Below are positions 7,601 through 16,302 of a stretch of 64,000 nucleotides of DNA, in pieces (the stretch's first letter is position 1; each line of letters opens with the position of its first letter). The stretch is from Streptomyces sp. TS71-3. Lineage in GTDB: Bacteria > Actinomycetota > Actinomycetes > Streptomycetales > Streptomycetaceae. The translations under genes and the position numbers were made by a program. The stretch is taken from positions 4,464,001 to 4,528,000 of the forward strand of contig NZ_BNEL01000001.1 in the NCBI RefSeq assembly GCF_018327685.1. The letters are read 5' to 3'. Below the pieces are notes generated by a model. The model did not search any database. It was not told where the DNA came from and worked only from the letters and a program-made list of their open reading frames with translations.

Positions 7601-8638
7601 CTAGCCTTCAGCCATTGGCCCCGGGAACGACGCAAGGATCTTCGCCTCCTTCTCGGGGTCGATTCCGTGTTCGGCCCATCGCGGGTGTTCGACGGGGCGG
7701 CCGTCGGCCTGAAGCCATGACCACGTGTCTGTGATCGTCTTGCCGAGAGAGCGGCACCGCAGACCGGCAGCCACGGCCCTGGAAGGGTCCACGGCCCATA
7801 CTCCGGCGTGCGTGCGCCACAGCGGAAGCTCCGTCCACTGCTTGACGCCGTGATCGATGAGGTCTTCCGGGGAGGCCCAGACGGGCCGCCCGGCGCCGCC
7901 GGTCACCGCCAGACAAGCGGTGATGAACTCAGCGAAGGTAAGCCCTTCGGGGTGGGCGACGTTGAAGGCTGCGCCGGCACCAGTGCCGGCGGCTTGGTCC
8001 AGAGTGAACGCGGCCACGTCGCGGACGTCGACCGGCTGAATCCTCCGGTCAGCAGGGGACGGAGCGAGGATCGGTCCGCCGCGCTCGGTGCGGGCCAGCC
8101 ACCAGGGCAGACGGCCGACGTATTCACCCGGGCCGAGGATCACGCCGGGCCGTAGGAACACGGCCCGGTCGCCGAGCGCTTCGGACACGGCTCGTTCTCC
8201 GCCTGCCTTCTGAAACCCGTACTTTGTGGGTGAGCCGTCCGTGCCGGTGTAACCGAACGTCCTGTCGGCGTCCGGCGGACAGTCGAGCAGCGGGGAGGTC
8301 TCGGTGAGTGGACGGTGGGGCCACTCGGCGTAGACGGACACGGTGGAGATGTGTACCCACCGCCCGACCTGACCGGTCAGAGTACGCGCGGCCAGGAGTA
8401 CGTCACAGGGCGGCAGCTCCGAACTGGACGTATCCACCACCGCATCCCAGGGGCCGGCGGCAGCAAGGAGCGCAAGGTCCGCAGCGACTGTCCGGTCACC
8501 GTGGACGGCCTTCACGCCGTGAGTGTCGAGACCGGAGCGCCCCCGGTTGAACGTCGTCACCTCCCAGCCGCGCGCCAGCGCACCGGCAACCACCTCCTTG
8601 CCCAGGAACCAGGTACCACCAAGAACCAGCATCCTCAT
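7601..8638 (-). CDS. NAD-dependent epimerase/reductase-like protein
   Basis: 345-residue extended short-chain dehydrogenase/reductase. It begins MRMLVLGGTWFLGKEVV, a Rossmann fold with a GGTxFLG nucleotide-binding loop, and has HISTVSVY and YGFQK, the latter fitting the YxxxK catalytic pair. This subfamily resembles NAD-dependent epimerases and isoflavone-reductase-like proteins rather than classical sugar epimerases. The ATG at 8638 is chosen because the Rossmann strand begins there; a second ATG lies 6 nt inside. It points toward the HTH regulator with a 2-nt gap. Substrate unknown. Confidence 0.8.
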   Translation of the reverse strand: MRMLVLGGTWFLGKEVVAGALARGWEVTTFNRGRSGLDTHGVKAVHGDRTVAADLALLAAAGPWDAVVDTSSSELPPCDVLLAARTLTGQVGRWVHISTVSVYAEWPHRPLTETSPLLDCPPDADRTFGYTGTDGSPTKYGFQKAGGERAVSEALGDRAVFLRPGVILGPGEYVGRLPWWLARTERGGPILAPSPADRRIQPVDVRDVAAFTLDQAAGTGAGAAFNVAHPEGLTFAEFITACLAVTGGAGRPVWASPEDLIDHGVKQWTELPLWRTHAGVWAVDPSRAVAAGLRCRSLGKTITDTWSWLQADGRPVEHPRWAEHGIDPEKEAKILASFPGPMAEG

Positions 8639-8775
8639 GAGCCTCGATCCTGCCTGGCACGGCGGCCATGGGGAAGAACGGGCCCGGTCCGGACGGCCGG
8701 GGGAGTGGCGGTTGTGCCCCCTGGCGGCGGGGCGCACACATACCCCCGCGGCGGGGAAGCAGCCCGCACCCCCGC

Positions 8776-8925
8776 TGCAGGGAACTGCGCGACCAGCCGC
8801 GGCGAGCCCGCCAGGTCTGGGGGCACCCACGCCCTTCAGGCAGTGGGAACGTCCTGGAGGGGCAGTTTCTGTCGTCTCCGGACCACCGGCCGGTGGGTGG
8901 TCGCGCGCTTTCCCACAGCCTTGAA
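8776..8925. repeat. Degenerate copy of the extragenic palindromic repeat
   Basis: Between the epimerase-like gene and nadA. It has a decayed GGAACTGCGCGACCAGCC half, the inner CCCACGCCCTTCAGGCAGTG piece and the ACCACCGGCCGGTGG piece, in the same order as the intact composite copy at 14423-14578. It lies at the edge of the accessory block. The remaining 80 nt before nadA hold nothing else I can support. Confidence 0.6.
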
Positions 8926-9005
8926 GGCGTGGGAGATACCCCCATCCCCCTTCCGGGGGCACCCGGACCTTCGGGAGAACCGGCCCCCGGACGCACCGGA
9001 GACCG

Positions 9006-10196
9006 CTACGGCAGCGCCAGCATCCGTTCCAGCGCCAGCTTGGCGAACCCCTCGGTCTCCGCGTCGACCTGGATGCGCCCCACCACCGTCCCGCCGACCA
9101 GCGACTCCAGCGCCCACACGAGATGCGGCAGGTCTATCCGGTTCATCGTCGAGCAGAAGCAGACCGTCCGGTCGAGGAAGACGATCTCCTTGCCCTGCTC
9201 CGCGAAACGATTCGCCAGCCGCCGTACGAGATTGAGCTCCGTGCCCACGGCCCACTTCGAGCCCGCCGGGGCTTCCTCCAGGAGCTGGATGATGCGCTCG
9301 GTGGAGCCGACGTGGTCCGCCGCGGCGACCACTTCGTGCTTGCACTCGGGGTGCACCAGTACCTGCACGCCGGGGATGCGCTCCCGCACCTCGTTCACGG
9401 ACTCCAGCGAGAAGCGGCCGTGCACGGAGCAGTGGCCCCGCCACAGGATCATCTTCGCGGCCCGCAGCTGCTCGGCGGTGAGGCCCCCGCCCGGCTTGTG
9501 CGGGTTGTAGACCACGCAGTCGTCGAGCGACATCCCCATCTCGCGCACCGCGGTGTTCCGCCCGAGGTGCTGGTCCGGCAGGAACAGCACCTTCCCGGCC
9601 CCCGCCTCCCGCTGCCCGAACGCCCACTCCAGGGCGCGCCGGGCGTTGGAGGAGGTGCAGATCGTGCCGCCGTGCCGGCCGGTGAAGGCCTTGATGTCGG
9701 CCGAGGAGTTCATGTACGACACCGGCACCACCTGCTCCGCGACCCCGGCGTCCGCCAGCACGTCCCAGCACTCCGCGACCTGCTCGGCGGTGGCCATGTC
9801 CGCCATCGAGCAGCCGGCCGCGAGGTCCGGAAGGATCACCTGCTGGCGGTCGGAGGTCAGGATGTCCGCCGACTCGGCCATGAAGTGGACGCCGCAGAAG
9901 ACGATGTACTCGGCCTCAGGGCGGGCCGCGGCGTCCCTGGCCAGCTTGAAGGAGTCACCGGTGACGTCCGCGAACTGGATGACCTCGTCGCGCTGGTAGT
10001 GGTGGCCCAGTACGAAGACACGGTCTCCGAGCCGCTCCTTCGCGGCGCGTGCCCGAGCCACCAGGTCCGGATCGGACGGCTCCGGCAGGTCGCCGGGGCA
10101 CTCGACACCCCGCTCGCTCCGCGCGTCGGACTCGCGTCCGAGCAGCAGGAGGGCAAGGGGCGTGGGCTGGACATCCAGGGGTTGGGCGGTGGTCAC
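9006..10196 (-). CDS. nadA: Quinolinate synthase
   Basis: 396-residue [4Fe-4S] enzyme that condenses iminoaspartate with dihydroxyacetone phosphate to quinolinate in de novo NAD synthesis. The sequence is typical throughout: VFVLGHHYQRDEVIQFAD, FCGVHFMAES, LPDLAAGCSMADM, VYNPHKPGG, ILWRGHCSVHG, and TVCFCSTMNRIDL near the end. The Cys residues in FCGVH, GHCSVH and CFCSTMN are the likely cluster ligands. The GTG at 10196 (VTTAQPLDVQPTP) is preferred over the upstream frame extension because AAAGGG lies at good spacing and homologues start there. It is divergent from erpA. Being an Fe-S enzyme, it is a plausible client of the neighbouring Fe-S carrier. Confidence 0.96.
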   Translation of the reverse strand: MTTAQPLDVQPTPLALLLLGRESDARSERGVECPGDLPEPSDPDLVARARAAKERLGDRVFVLGHHYQRDEVIQFADVTGDSFKLARDAAARPEAEYIVFCGVHFMAESADILTSDRQQVILPDLAAGCSMADMATAEQVAECWDVLADAGVAEQVVPVSYMNSSADIKAFTGRHGGTICTSSNARRALEWAFGQREAGAGKVLFLPDQHLGRNTAVREMGMSLDDCVVYNPHKPGGGLTAEQLRAAKMILWRGHCSVHGRFSLESVNEVRERIPGVQVLVHPECKHEVVAAADHVGSTERIIQLLEEAPAGSKWAVGTELNLVRRLANRFAEQGKEIVFLDRTVCFCSTMNRIDLPHLVWALESLVGGTVVGRIQVDAETEGFAKLALERMLALP

Positions 10197-10295
10197 GGCA
10201 CACACCCTTTCTCGGTCATGGTCCGCGGTGGCGGTAGCCACTTTTCGTCGAATTGACGCTATATATCATAGCCCCTTCGTGTCAGTTTGACGATG

Positions 10296-10322
10296 CGGAT
10301 CGCGTCGATGTGACGCGATCCG
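10296..10322. promoter_or_regulatory. Perfect inverted repeat between nadA and erpA
   Basis: Eleven-bp arms CGGATCGCGTC and GACGCGATCCG around GATGT. It lies about 100 nt before the nadA start and about 200 nt before erpA, next to an AT-rich patch (10257-10270) that may hold the nadA promoter. No T run follows and it is not at a gene end, so an operator is more likely than a terminator. It does not match the Rex or NrtR sites I know. Confidence 0.45.
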
Positions 10323-10472
10323 AGGTGCCCGTATCGCCCGGCCCTGTCAGGGAGGGTGTGCGAGCATGGGAGGGCAAGCAGCGCGGAGTGCCCGCGACTG
10401 AGGAACGGCCACAGAGGGAACCGCGACAGAAGACGGTCACCCGGTCGCGGAATGAAACCGCGGCGACGGCGG

Positions 10473-10503
10473 TTGACCCGTCGGCAAGCAGTCTCCGTAC
10501 AAC
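10473..10503 (+). promoter_or_regulatory. Probable erpA promoter
   Basis: TTGACC at 10473-10478 and GTACAA/TACAAC at 10497-10503 with 18-19 nt between, resembling the vegetative sigma (HrdB) consensus. It would give a short leader before the erpA ATG at 10519, including its Shine-Dalgarno GGGAGAG. Confidence 0.45.
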
Positions 10504-10518
10504 CCGGGAGAGATGTAG

Positions 10519-10875
10519 ATGTCCGTATCGGACGAGACCACCACCGCCACCGACGGCATCATCCTGTCCGACGGTGCCGCGGCAAAGGTGAAGGCCCTGC
10601 TCGACCAGGAAGGCCGTGACGACCTCGCGCTCCGCGTCGCCGTCCAGCCCGGTGGCTGCTCTGGCCTGCGCTATCAGCTCTTCTTCGACGAGCGCTCCCT
10701 CGACGGCGACGTCGTCAAGGAGTTCGGCGGCGTCAAGGTCGTGACCGACCGGATGAGCGCGCCCTACCTGGGCGGCGCCTCCATCGACTTCGTCGACACC
10801 ATCGAGAAGCAGGGCTTCACCATCGACAACCCGAACGCCACGGGCTCCTGCGCCTGCGGCGACTCGTTCCACTGA
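10519..10875 (+). CDS. erpA: Iron-sulfur cluster insertion protein, HesB/IscA/ErpA type
   Basis: 118-residue A-type Fe-S carrier that accepts clusters from the SUF machinery and passes them to apo-enzymes. The three conserved Cys are present: GGCSGLRYQ in the middle and GSCACGDSFH at the end. The body (LSDGAAAKVKALLDQ, DRMSAPYLGGASIDF) is standard for the family. The ATG follows GGGAGAG at 6-nt spacing. It is divergent from nadA, whose product needs a [4Fe-4S] cluster, and the placement fits that role. A strong hairpin ends the transcript. Confidence 0.94.
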   Translation: MSVSDETTTATDGIILSDGAAAKVKALLDQEGRDDLALRVAVQPGGCSGLRYQLFFDERSLDGDVVKEFGGVKVVTDRMSAPYLGGASIDFVDTIEKQGFTIDNPNATGSCACGDSFH

Positions 10876-10906
10876 ACCCTGCCGCGCGAGCGCATCGCGA
10901 AGGCAT

Positions 10907-10945
10907 GACGAAGGCGGTGACCCCCCACGGGTCACCGCCTTCGTC
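10907..10945. terminator. Bidirectional terminator between erpA and the membrane-protein gene
   Basis: Perfect 16-bp stem (10907-10922 with 10930-10945) that can extend by one C-G pair, with a short C-rich loop. It sits between convergent genes and can serve both. No long T run. Confidence 0.8.
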
Positions 10946-10985
10946 CGTTATGTGCCGTTCCGTGCCGCCTGGACGGGGCGCCTGC

Positions 10986-12641
10986 TCAGCCCTTCCGTAC
11001 CTGCGCGCCTGTGGCGTCCACCACCTTGCGGTCCCCGAGGGGCTGGTGCAGCGTCACAGTCTTCTCGATCTTCTTGGCGATCATCACGCAGGCCTTGCCC
11101 GGGTCCTTCTGGTGCTGGGACACCGTCACGGTCACCTTGTCGCCGGTCTCGGCCGCGGACGCTGTGTAGTCGGTGCAGACCCCACCCCAGAACTGCACGG
11201 TCAGCGACCGGCCGTTCGCGGTGTACGAGGAGAGGTGCACGCCCTTGCCGCCGGGCCGGACCGGCTCCGCTGTGCCGGACGGGTTCCCGCCCGTCAGGTA
11301 GGCCGGGTCAACGGCCGGATACGTCACCGTGAAGCTGTCCTGCGCACCCTGCGGGCGCACCTCGAAGAGCCAGGACGGCACGAGGGCCTGGTGGCCCGCG
11401 ACCAGGTGCGCGGCGAGTCCGAACGCGGCGCCCTTCACCGGCACCACCCGCGCGGACGGGCTCGGCCCCGAACCCGCGTCGGCCCCGGCGCCGGTGCCGT
11501 CCAGGTGCACGCACCCCTGCCGCGGGGTCGGCTGCCCCTTCTGGGGCATGACGGTCCCGCAGCCGCCCCCGCCGGGGGCGACCGTGCCGTGCCGGCTCTT
11601 GTTCAGCAGCTTCAGGGTCTCCTCGGCGCCCAGCACGGGGTACGTCTCGCCCTTCGACGGCGCCAGCATCCGGCCGCTGCCGCCGACCACGGTGCCGTTC
11701 CCGCCGACCCGGATGCCGGTCGACCAGCCATACGTGGGCAGGCCGCCCACCTCGGGGTCGGCGTTCACCACCCGCTCGGCGCCCATCGTCTGGGTGGTGT
11801 CGAGCTTCGCGCCGTCCTGGCCGACGGCCTTCAGCACCGGCGCCGCCGCCGCCCGCGCGGCCTGCTCGCTCACCGCGGGGCCCGTGCCGGACGGGCTGGA
11901 GGAGCACTCCTTCCCGCGCGGGCAGTCGTCGCTGCCGCCGGCCGTGTACCGGGCGAACGTCCAGGTGCCCGGAGTCTGCGCCGTGACCCGCAGCACGGGT
12001 CCGGAGCCGTCCTTGCCGGAGCCCACCTGCCAGCTCCCGCCGGACATCCGGGGGGTGCCGGCGACGCCCAGCGCCTTGGCCAGCTTCGCCACCTCGTCCG
12101 CGGGGACCGACCCCTGGGCGTGGTAGACCGGCGCCGAGGACGGCCCCTTGGGCAGGGCCGCGTCGAGGCGGTACGTCACGCCGTTCGGGTCGGGCTCGCC
12201 GGGGGCGATGCCGGCTCCGCCGGAGGATCCGTTGCCGGCCGATCCGGAGCCATCTCCGGTTCCGGACCCGGTTCCGTGCCCGTCCTCGCTGTACCCGTCG
12301 AGGGCGAGCGGCGGGGGATGGCCGTCGCCGGACGCGCCCGAGGAACCCTGCCCGTCGGGTGTCGTGGCCGCGACATACGCGCCGCCACCCCCGGCCAGCA
12401 GGACCGCGGCGGCCACGACGGCGATCGCGATCCGTTTCCTGTGCGGCCGTTTCCCGCCCGGATCCCCTGAGTCCTCGCCGGGCGGCGGGCCGCCGGGGCC
12501 GCCGGGGCCGCCCCGGCCTCCGGAACCGTCGGGGCCACCGGATTCGCCGTCGCGGGCGGCGCCGCTGTGCACTCGGTGCGTCCCGGCGTCCTGCGGCCGG
12601 TCGTCCGCTCCGTCGTCATGAACTGGTTGCTCGGTGCTCAC
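10986..12641 (-). CDS. Large membrane-anchored protein of unknown function
   Basis: 551 residues with an unusual layout: a Gly/Pro/Asp-rich cytoplasmic head of about 70 residues (GGRGGPGGPGGPPPGE), one transmembrane helix (IAIAVVAAAVLLAGGGGAYVAA, residues about 71-92), a Gly/Ser-rich linker, then a large extracytoplasmic domain. The last part has a few cysteines and the patterns AAHLVAGHQALVPSWLFEV and GVCTDYTA. Homologues sit beside erpA in other Streptomyces. The GTG start has AAGGAG 7 nt upstream. A cell-surface or sensing role is possible, but no enzyme motif is seen. Confidence 0.85.
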   Translation of the reverse strand: MSTEQPVHDDGADDRPQDAGTHRVHSGAARDGESGGPDGSGGRGGPGGPGGPPPGEDSGDPGGKRPHRKRIAIAVVAAAVLLAGGGGAYVAATTPDGQGSSGASGDGHPPPLALDGYSEDGHGTGSGTGDGSGSAGNGSSGGAGIAPGEPDPNGVTYRLDAALPKGPSSAPVYHAQGSVPADEVAKLAKALGVAGTPRMSGGSWQVGSGKDGSGPVLRVTAQTPGTWTFARYTAGGSDDCPRGKECSSSPSGTGPAVSEQAARAAAAPVLKAVGQDGAKLDTTQTMGAERVVNADPEVGGLPTYGWSTGIRVGGNGTVVGGSGRMLAPSKGETYPVLGAEETLKLLNKSRHGTVAPGGGGCGTVMPQKGQPTPRQGCVHLDGTGAGADAGSGPSPSARVVPVKGAAFGLAAHLVAGHQALVPSWLFEVRPQGAQDSFTVTYPAVDPAYLTGGNPSGTAEPVRPGGKGVHLSSYTANGRSLTVQFWGGVCTDYTASAAETGDKVTVTVSQHQKDPGKACVMIAKKIEKTVTLHQPLGDRKVVDATGAQVRKG

Positions 12642-12897
12642 GCCTTCGCTCCTTGGTTCGCCGTGCCGTCCTCCGCCCCGAATACGCTGCGCGACCCCGG
12701 CCGCGGGCCGCGCCTCTTCGCGGGGGACGCCAATTCGACGCCGGGGCGGCGCGAGCGGTTCCCCGGCCGTGCTCCAACCGGGTGCCAGATGGCGCTATTT
12801 GGGTGAACCTGGAGCGGAGGGCGGGGCTCCGGTGAGCTGGGCGGTGACCTGGGCGTGAGCCCCGCGATCCCGAACGTGAGGCGGGTCGCCCGGGGCG

Positions 12898-13107
12898 TCA
12901 GTCCCCGTAGTCGGACATCGCGTCCAGCAGGCGGGCGGAGCCCGGGGGCACCACGATCCGGTGGATGCGCGACGGCGGCACTGGGCGCGGCGCGGTGGCC
13001 GGCGGAGCCACCCAGTGCGGCACCATGCGGGCGCAGTCGCCGCGCAGCGCGGCGAGCCCTGTGCTCCTGGCGGACGAACCCTGGTCCGGACCCTCGGAGT
13101 CAGTCAT
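12898..13107 (-). CDS. Small conserved hypothetical protein
   Basis: 69 residues starting MTDSEGPDQGSSARSTGLAA, with GC-rich third positions throughout, so probably real despite its size. It has one Cys, a Pro-rich centre and the ending RIVVPPGSARLLDAMSDYGD. No clear Shine-Dalgarno sequence precedes the ATG. The 256 nt before it, up to the membrane-protein gene start, hold no further gene. Function unknown. Confidence 0.65.
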   Translation of the reverse strand: MTDSEGPDQGSSARSTGLAALRGDCARMVPHWVAPPATAPRPVPPSRIHRIVVPPGSARLLDAMSDYGD

Positions 13108-13391
13108 AGCGGAACGGTATGCAGTGCCTGACCGCGAAGAAAGCCCTGGTATCAGTTATTTTTGAGTCAGTACCGATCGAATGAGACGATTAACCGGTCG
13201 GACGGGACGACTAATCGGACGAGCCGATAGGGTGCCGTGGCACTGCCCCACAGCGGCCCGCCCGGCAGCACCACGCTACGGCTCCGGTTCAGGTACCCCC
13301 GCGGGGTTCCGCCGCTCAGCGGCCCGTCGTGTCAGAGTGCCGTGTCCGGGTCACGACGCCCAGCCCACCGATTCCCGCAGGAGCATCCGCC

Positions 13392-14384
13392 GTGCGCATC
13401 GCAGTCACCGGCTCCATCGCCACCGACCACCTCATGACGTTCCCTGGCCGCTTCGCCGACCAGTTCATCGCGGACCAGCTCCACACGGTCTCCCTGTCCT
13501 TCCTCGTCGACGCCCTCGACGTGCGCCGCGGTGGCGTCGCCCCGAACATCTGCTTCGGCATGGGGCAGCTCGGCGCCTCCCCGATCCTGGTGGGTGCCGC
13601 GGGCGCCGACTTCGAGGAGTACCGCGCCTGGCTGGAGCGGCACGGCGTCGACACCGCCTCCGTGCACATCTCCGATGTGCTGCACACCGCCCGGTTCGTG
13701 TGCACCACCGACGCCGACCACAACCAGATCGGCTCCTTCTACGCCGGTGCCATGAGCGAGGCGCGTCTCATCGAGCTGAAGGCCGTGGCCGACCGGGTGC
13801 AGGGTCTTGAGCTGGTACACATCGGTGCCGACGACCCGGAGGCGATGCTGCGGCACACCGAGGAGTGCCGGTCGCGCTCCATCCCGTTCGCCGCGGACTT
13901 CTCCCAGCAGATCGCCCGCATGGACGGGGACGAGATCCGGGCGCTGATGGACGGGGCCGCCTACCTCTTCTCCAACGAGTACGAGAAGGGCCTCATCGAG
14001 TCCAAGACCGGCTGGAGCGACGAGGAGATCCTGGGCAAGGTCGGTTACCGCATCACCACCCTCGGGGCACGCGGCGTCCGCATCGACGCCGCCGGCGAGG
14101 AGCCGATCGAGGTCGGCGTCCCGCAGGAGGAGGCCAAGGCGGACCCGACCGGCGTGGGTGACGCCTTCCGCGCCGGGTTCCTCTCCGGTATCGCCTGGGG
14201 CGTCAGCCTTGAGCGGGCCGCCCAGCTCGGCTGCATGCTCGCCACCCTGGTCATCGAGACCGTCGGCACCCAGGAGTACGAGCTCCGCCGGGACCACTTC
14301 ATGGTCCGCTTCACCAAGGCGTACGGCGAGGAGGCGGCAGCGGAGGTCAACGACCACCTCACCCGCGTCCTGCCCCAGGCGTAA
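13392..14384 (+). CDS. adoK: Adenosine kinase, PfkB (ribokinase) family
   Basis: 330-residue sugar/nucleoside kinase. It aligns from memory along its whole length with the Mycobacterium tuberculosis adenosine kinase Rv2202c: the start RIAVTGSIATDHLMTFPGRF, the centre LVHIGADDPEAMLRHTEECR, and the end DPTGVGDAFRAGFLSG. The last is the PfkB signature 2 with the anion hole and catalytic Asp. It would phosphorylate adenosine to AMP in purine salvage. The GTG at 13392 follows CAGGAG at 8 nt. It stands alone, followed by an extragenic repeat and the convergent desulfurase gene, in the same neighbourhood as ctaC as in mycobacteria. Confidence 0.9.
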   Translation: MRIAVTGSIATDHLMTFPGRFADQFIADQLHTVSLSFLVDALDVRRGGVAPNICFGMGQLGASPILVGAAGADFEEYRAWLERHGVDTASVHISDVLHTARFVCTTDADHNQIGSFYAGAMSEARLIELKAVADRVQGLELVHIGADDPEAMLRHTEECRSRSIPFAADFSQQIARMDGDEIRALMDGAAYLFSNEYEKGLIESKTGWSDEEILGKVGYRITTLGARGVRIDAAGEEPIEVGVPQEEAKADPTGVGDAFRAGFLSGIAWGVSLERAAQLGCMLATLVIETVGTQEYELRRDHFMVRFTKAYGEEAAAEVNDHLTRVLPQA

Positions 14385-14422
14385 CCCGACCTTTCCGTGG
14401 GGGTTCGCCCCGGCTGACGTAA

Positions 14423-14578
14423 GGGGCGCGGGGAACTGCGCGACAAGCCCCGACTGGGGGCACCTCCCACGCCCTTCAGGCAGTGGGGGACGTCGGGTCG
14501 CCACCGTCCCAAGGGGGCAGTCTCTGCCGCATCCGGGCCACCGGCCGGTGGGGCTGCTCGCGCAGTTCCCCGCGCCCC
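14423..14578. repeat. Full composite extragenic palindromic repeat
   Basis: Outer half-sites GGGGCGCGGGGAACTGCGCG (14423) and its reverse complement (ending 14578) enclose CCCACGCCCTTCAGGCAGTG and CCACCGGCCGGTGG. It fills the gap between the convergent adoK and desulfurase genes and can fold into a long stem, so it may also end transcription. Confidence 0.8.
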
Positions 14579-14614
14579 CAAGGCGGGCCGGGGCGCAGCC
14601 CCAAGAGGGCGCCC

Positions 14615-16033
14615 TCAGACGAGTCGCCGCACCACGTAAGCGGCACCCCGCTCCGCGGCCTCCTCCCCGACGAACTCCTGCCCCCGCATGCCGCACCACG
14701 CCGGAATGTCCAGGCGGGCCGCCTGATCGTCCGCGAGCACCGTCACCGTCCCCCCGACCGGAACCTCGCCGATCGCCCGCGCCAGCTCGATCACCGGAAT
14801 CGGGCAGAGCTTGCCCAGCGAGTCCACGACCAGCGAGCCGGGCTCCCCGCCCGCCACCCGGACCGCAGGCCCGGGCGCGCCGCCCGCCTCCGGCGCCACC
14901 GGCCCGACCGGCGCCAGCCGGGCCCGCACCGCGGACACCGCACGCGGCAGCACCGCGAGGAACCGGTCCACGTCCGCGGGCTCCACGTCGAGCGGGAGTG
15001 ACACCCGGACGTTGCCCTCGCTCAGCACCCCCATCGCCTTGAGCACATGGCTCGGCGTCAGGGTGCTGCTGGTGCACGACGACCCGGACGACACCGAGAA
15101 CCCCGCCCGGTCCAGCTCGTGCAGCAACGCCTCCCCATCGACATGGAGGCACGAGAAGGTCACCAGGTGCGGCAGCCGGCGCACCGGGTCGCCCACCACC
15201 TGCACGTCCGGCACCAGCTCGGGCACCCGGGTCCGGATGCGCTCCGTCAGCTCCCGCAGGCGCCCGCTCTGCGCGGCGGCCTCGGACCGGACGGCGCGCA
15301 GAGCGGCCGCGGCGGCCACGATCGCCGGAACGTTCTCGAAGCCCGCCGCACGCCCCGACTCGCGCTCGTCCCGCGGGCCTTCCGGAGCGAATCGGACACC
15401 CTTGCGCACGACGAGCAGCCCGACGCCGGGCGGCCCGCCCCACTTGTGCGCGCTCGCCGCGAGCAGCGACCAGCCGCCCGGCACCGGACCCCACGGCAGC
15501 GACTGCGCCGCGTCCACCAGCAGCGGCACCCCGGCGGCACGGCACGCCTCGGCCGCCTCCTGAACCGGCTGGACGGTGCCCACCTCGTGGTTGGCCGACT
15601 GCAGGCACGCCAGCGCCGTGCCGTCGCGCAGCGCCGCGGCGAACTCCCCGGCGGACACGGCCCCGGAGCGGTCCACCGGCACCTCGGTGACCGCGCCGCC
15701 GTCCGCCTGGTGCGACTCGGCGCCGTGCAGCACCGCCGAGTGCTCCACCGCCGAGACGACCAGGTGGCGCCCGACGCGGCGGCGGCCCGCCAGGGCGCCG
15801 GCCACCGCCGCGTGCAGGGCCCGCGTGCCCGAGGACGTGAAGACCAGCTCGTCGGGGCGGCAGCCCACCGCCTCGGCCGCGGCCTCGCGCGCCGCGTCGA
15901 GCAGCAACCGGGCGCGGCGGCCCTCGCGGTACAGCCGGGAAGGGTCCGCCCACCCGTCGTCCAGGGCGGCGCCCAGGGCCTCGCGGGCCACGGGATGCAG
16001 GGGGGCGGTGGAGGCGACGTCGAAGTACGGCAC
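14615..16033 (-). CDS. Cysteine desulfurase fused to a C-terminal TusA-like sulfurtransferase domain
   Basis: 472 residues. Positions 1-380 form a class V PLP-dependent NifS/IscS-type desulfurase: start PYFDVASTAPLHPVAREALG, SSGTRALHAAV, SAVEHSAVL, the PLP lysine in ASAHKWGGPPG, and the catalytic Cys in SGSSCTSSTLTPSHV. The final 70 residues are TusA-like: VVDSLGKLCPIPVIELAR with the CPxP cysteine, then ADDQAARLDIPAWC. A sulfur atom could pass in cis from the desulfurase Cys to the TusA Cys. The GTG at 16033 has no Shine-Dalgarno sequence but TACCGT lies 7 nt upstream, suggesting a leaderless message. It is divergent from ctaC. Confidence 0.88.
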   Translation of the reverse strand: MPYFDVASTAPLHPVAREALGAALDDGWADPSRLYREGRRARLLLDAAREAAAEAVGCRPDELVFTSSGTRALHAAVAGALAGRRRVGRHLVVSAVEHSAVLHGAESHQADGGAVTEVPVDRSGAVSAGEFAAALRDGTALACLQSANHEVGTVQPVQEAAEACRAAGVPLLVDAAQSLPWGPVPGGWSLLAASAHKWGGPPGVGLLVVRKGVRFAPEGPRDERESGRAAGFENVPAIVAAAAALRAVRSEAAAQSGRLRELTERIRTRVPELVPDVQVVGDPVRRLPHLVTFSCLHVDGEALLHELDRAGFSVSSGSSCTSSTLTPSHVLKAMGVLSEGNVRVSLPLDVEPADVDRFLAVLPRAVSAVRARLAPVGPVAPEAGGAPGPAVRVAGGEPGSLVVDSLGKLCPIPVIELARAIGEVPVGGTVTVLADDQAARLDIPAWCGMRGQEFVGEEAAERGAAYVVRRLV

Positions 16034-16302
16034 GATTCGTACGGTAGCCGGGACGGACGGCGCGCGGTGCCGGCAAGGCGCGGGCGTCCCCGCGGCGGCC
16101 GGTCCGGCACGCGGAAAGGGGTCCGCGGACCCCGTCGGGCGGCGGGCGCGGCGCGTTGGGCACCCTCCCCGCGCAGGCGGAAACAGCGTCCAGTAGGGTT
16201 TGCCCCGCATAAACATCCAAACCCCTGCCCGCCGCAGGACGGCGAACGACCAGCGAGAAGGCGCAGCCGAACGCGCGGGCGAGACTCTCGGGAAGGCGCT
16301 AC

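Noticed and set aside
2568..8640. Integrative element with attachment sites around the accessory block
   Set aside because: No tRNA, integrase, transposase or flanking direct repeats were seen, so only gain or loss by recombination can be suggested.
13332..16220. Very long minus-strand open frame (962 codons) across adoK and the desulfurase gene
   Set aside because: It runs antisense through two well-supported genes and its protein is Arg/Gly/Ala-rich without domains. Long antisense frames are expected at this GC content.
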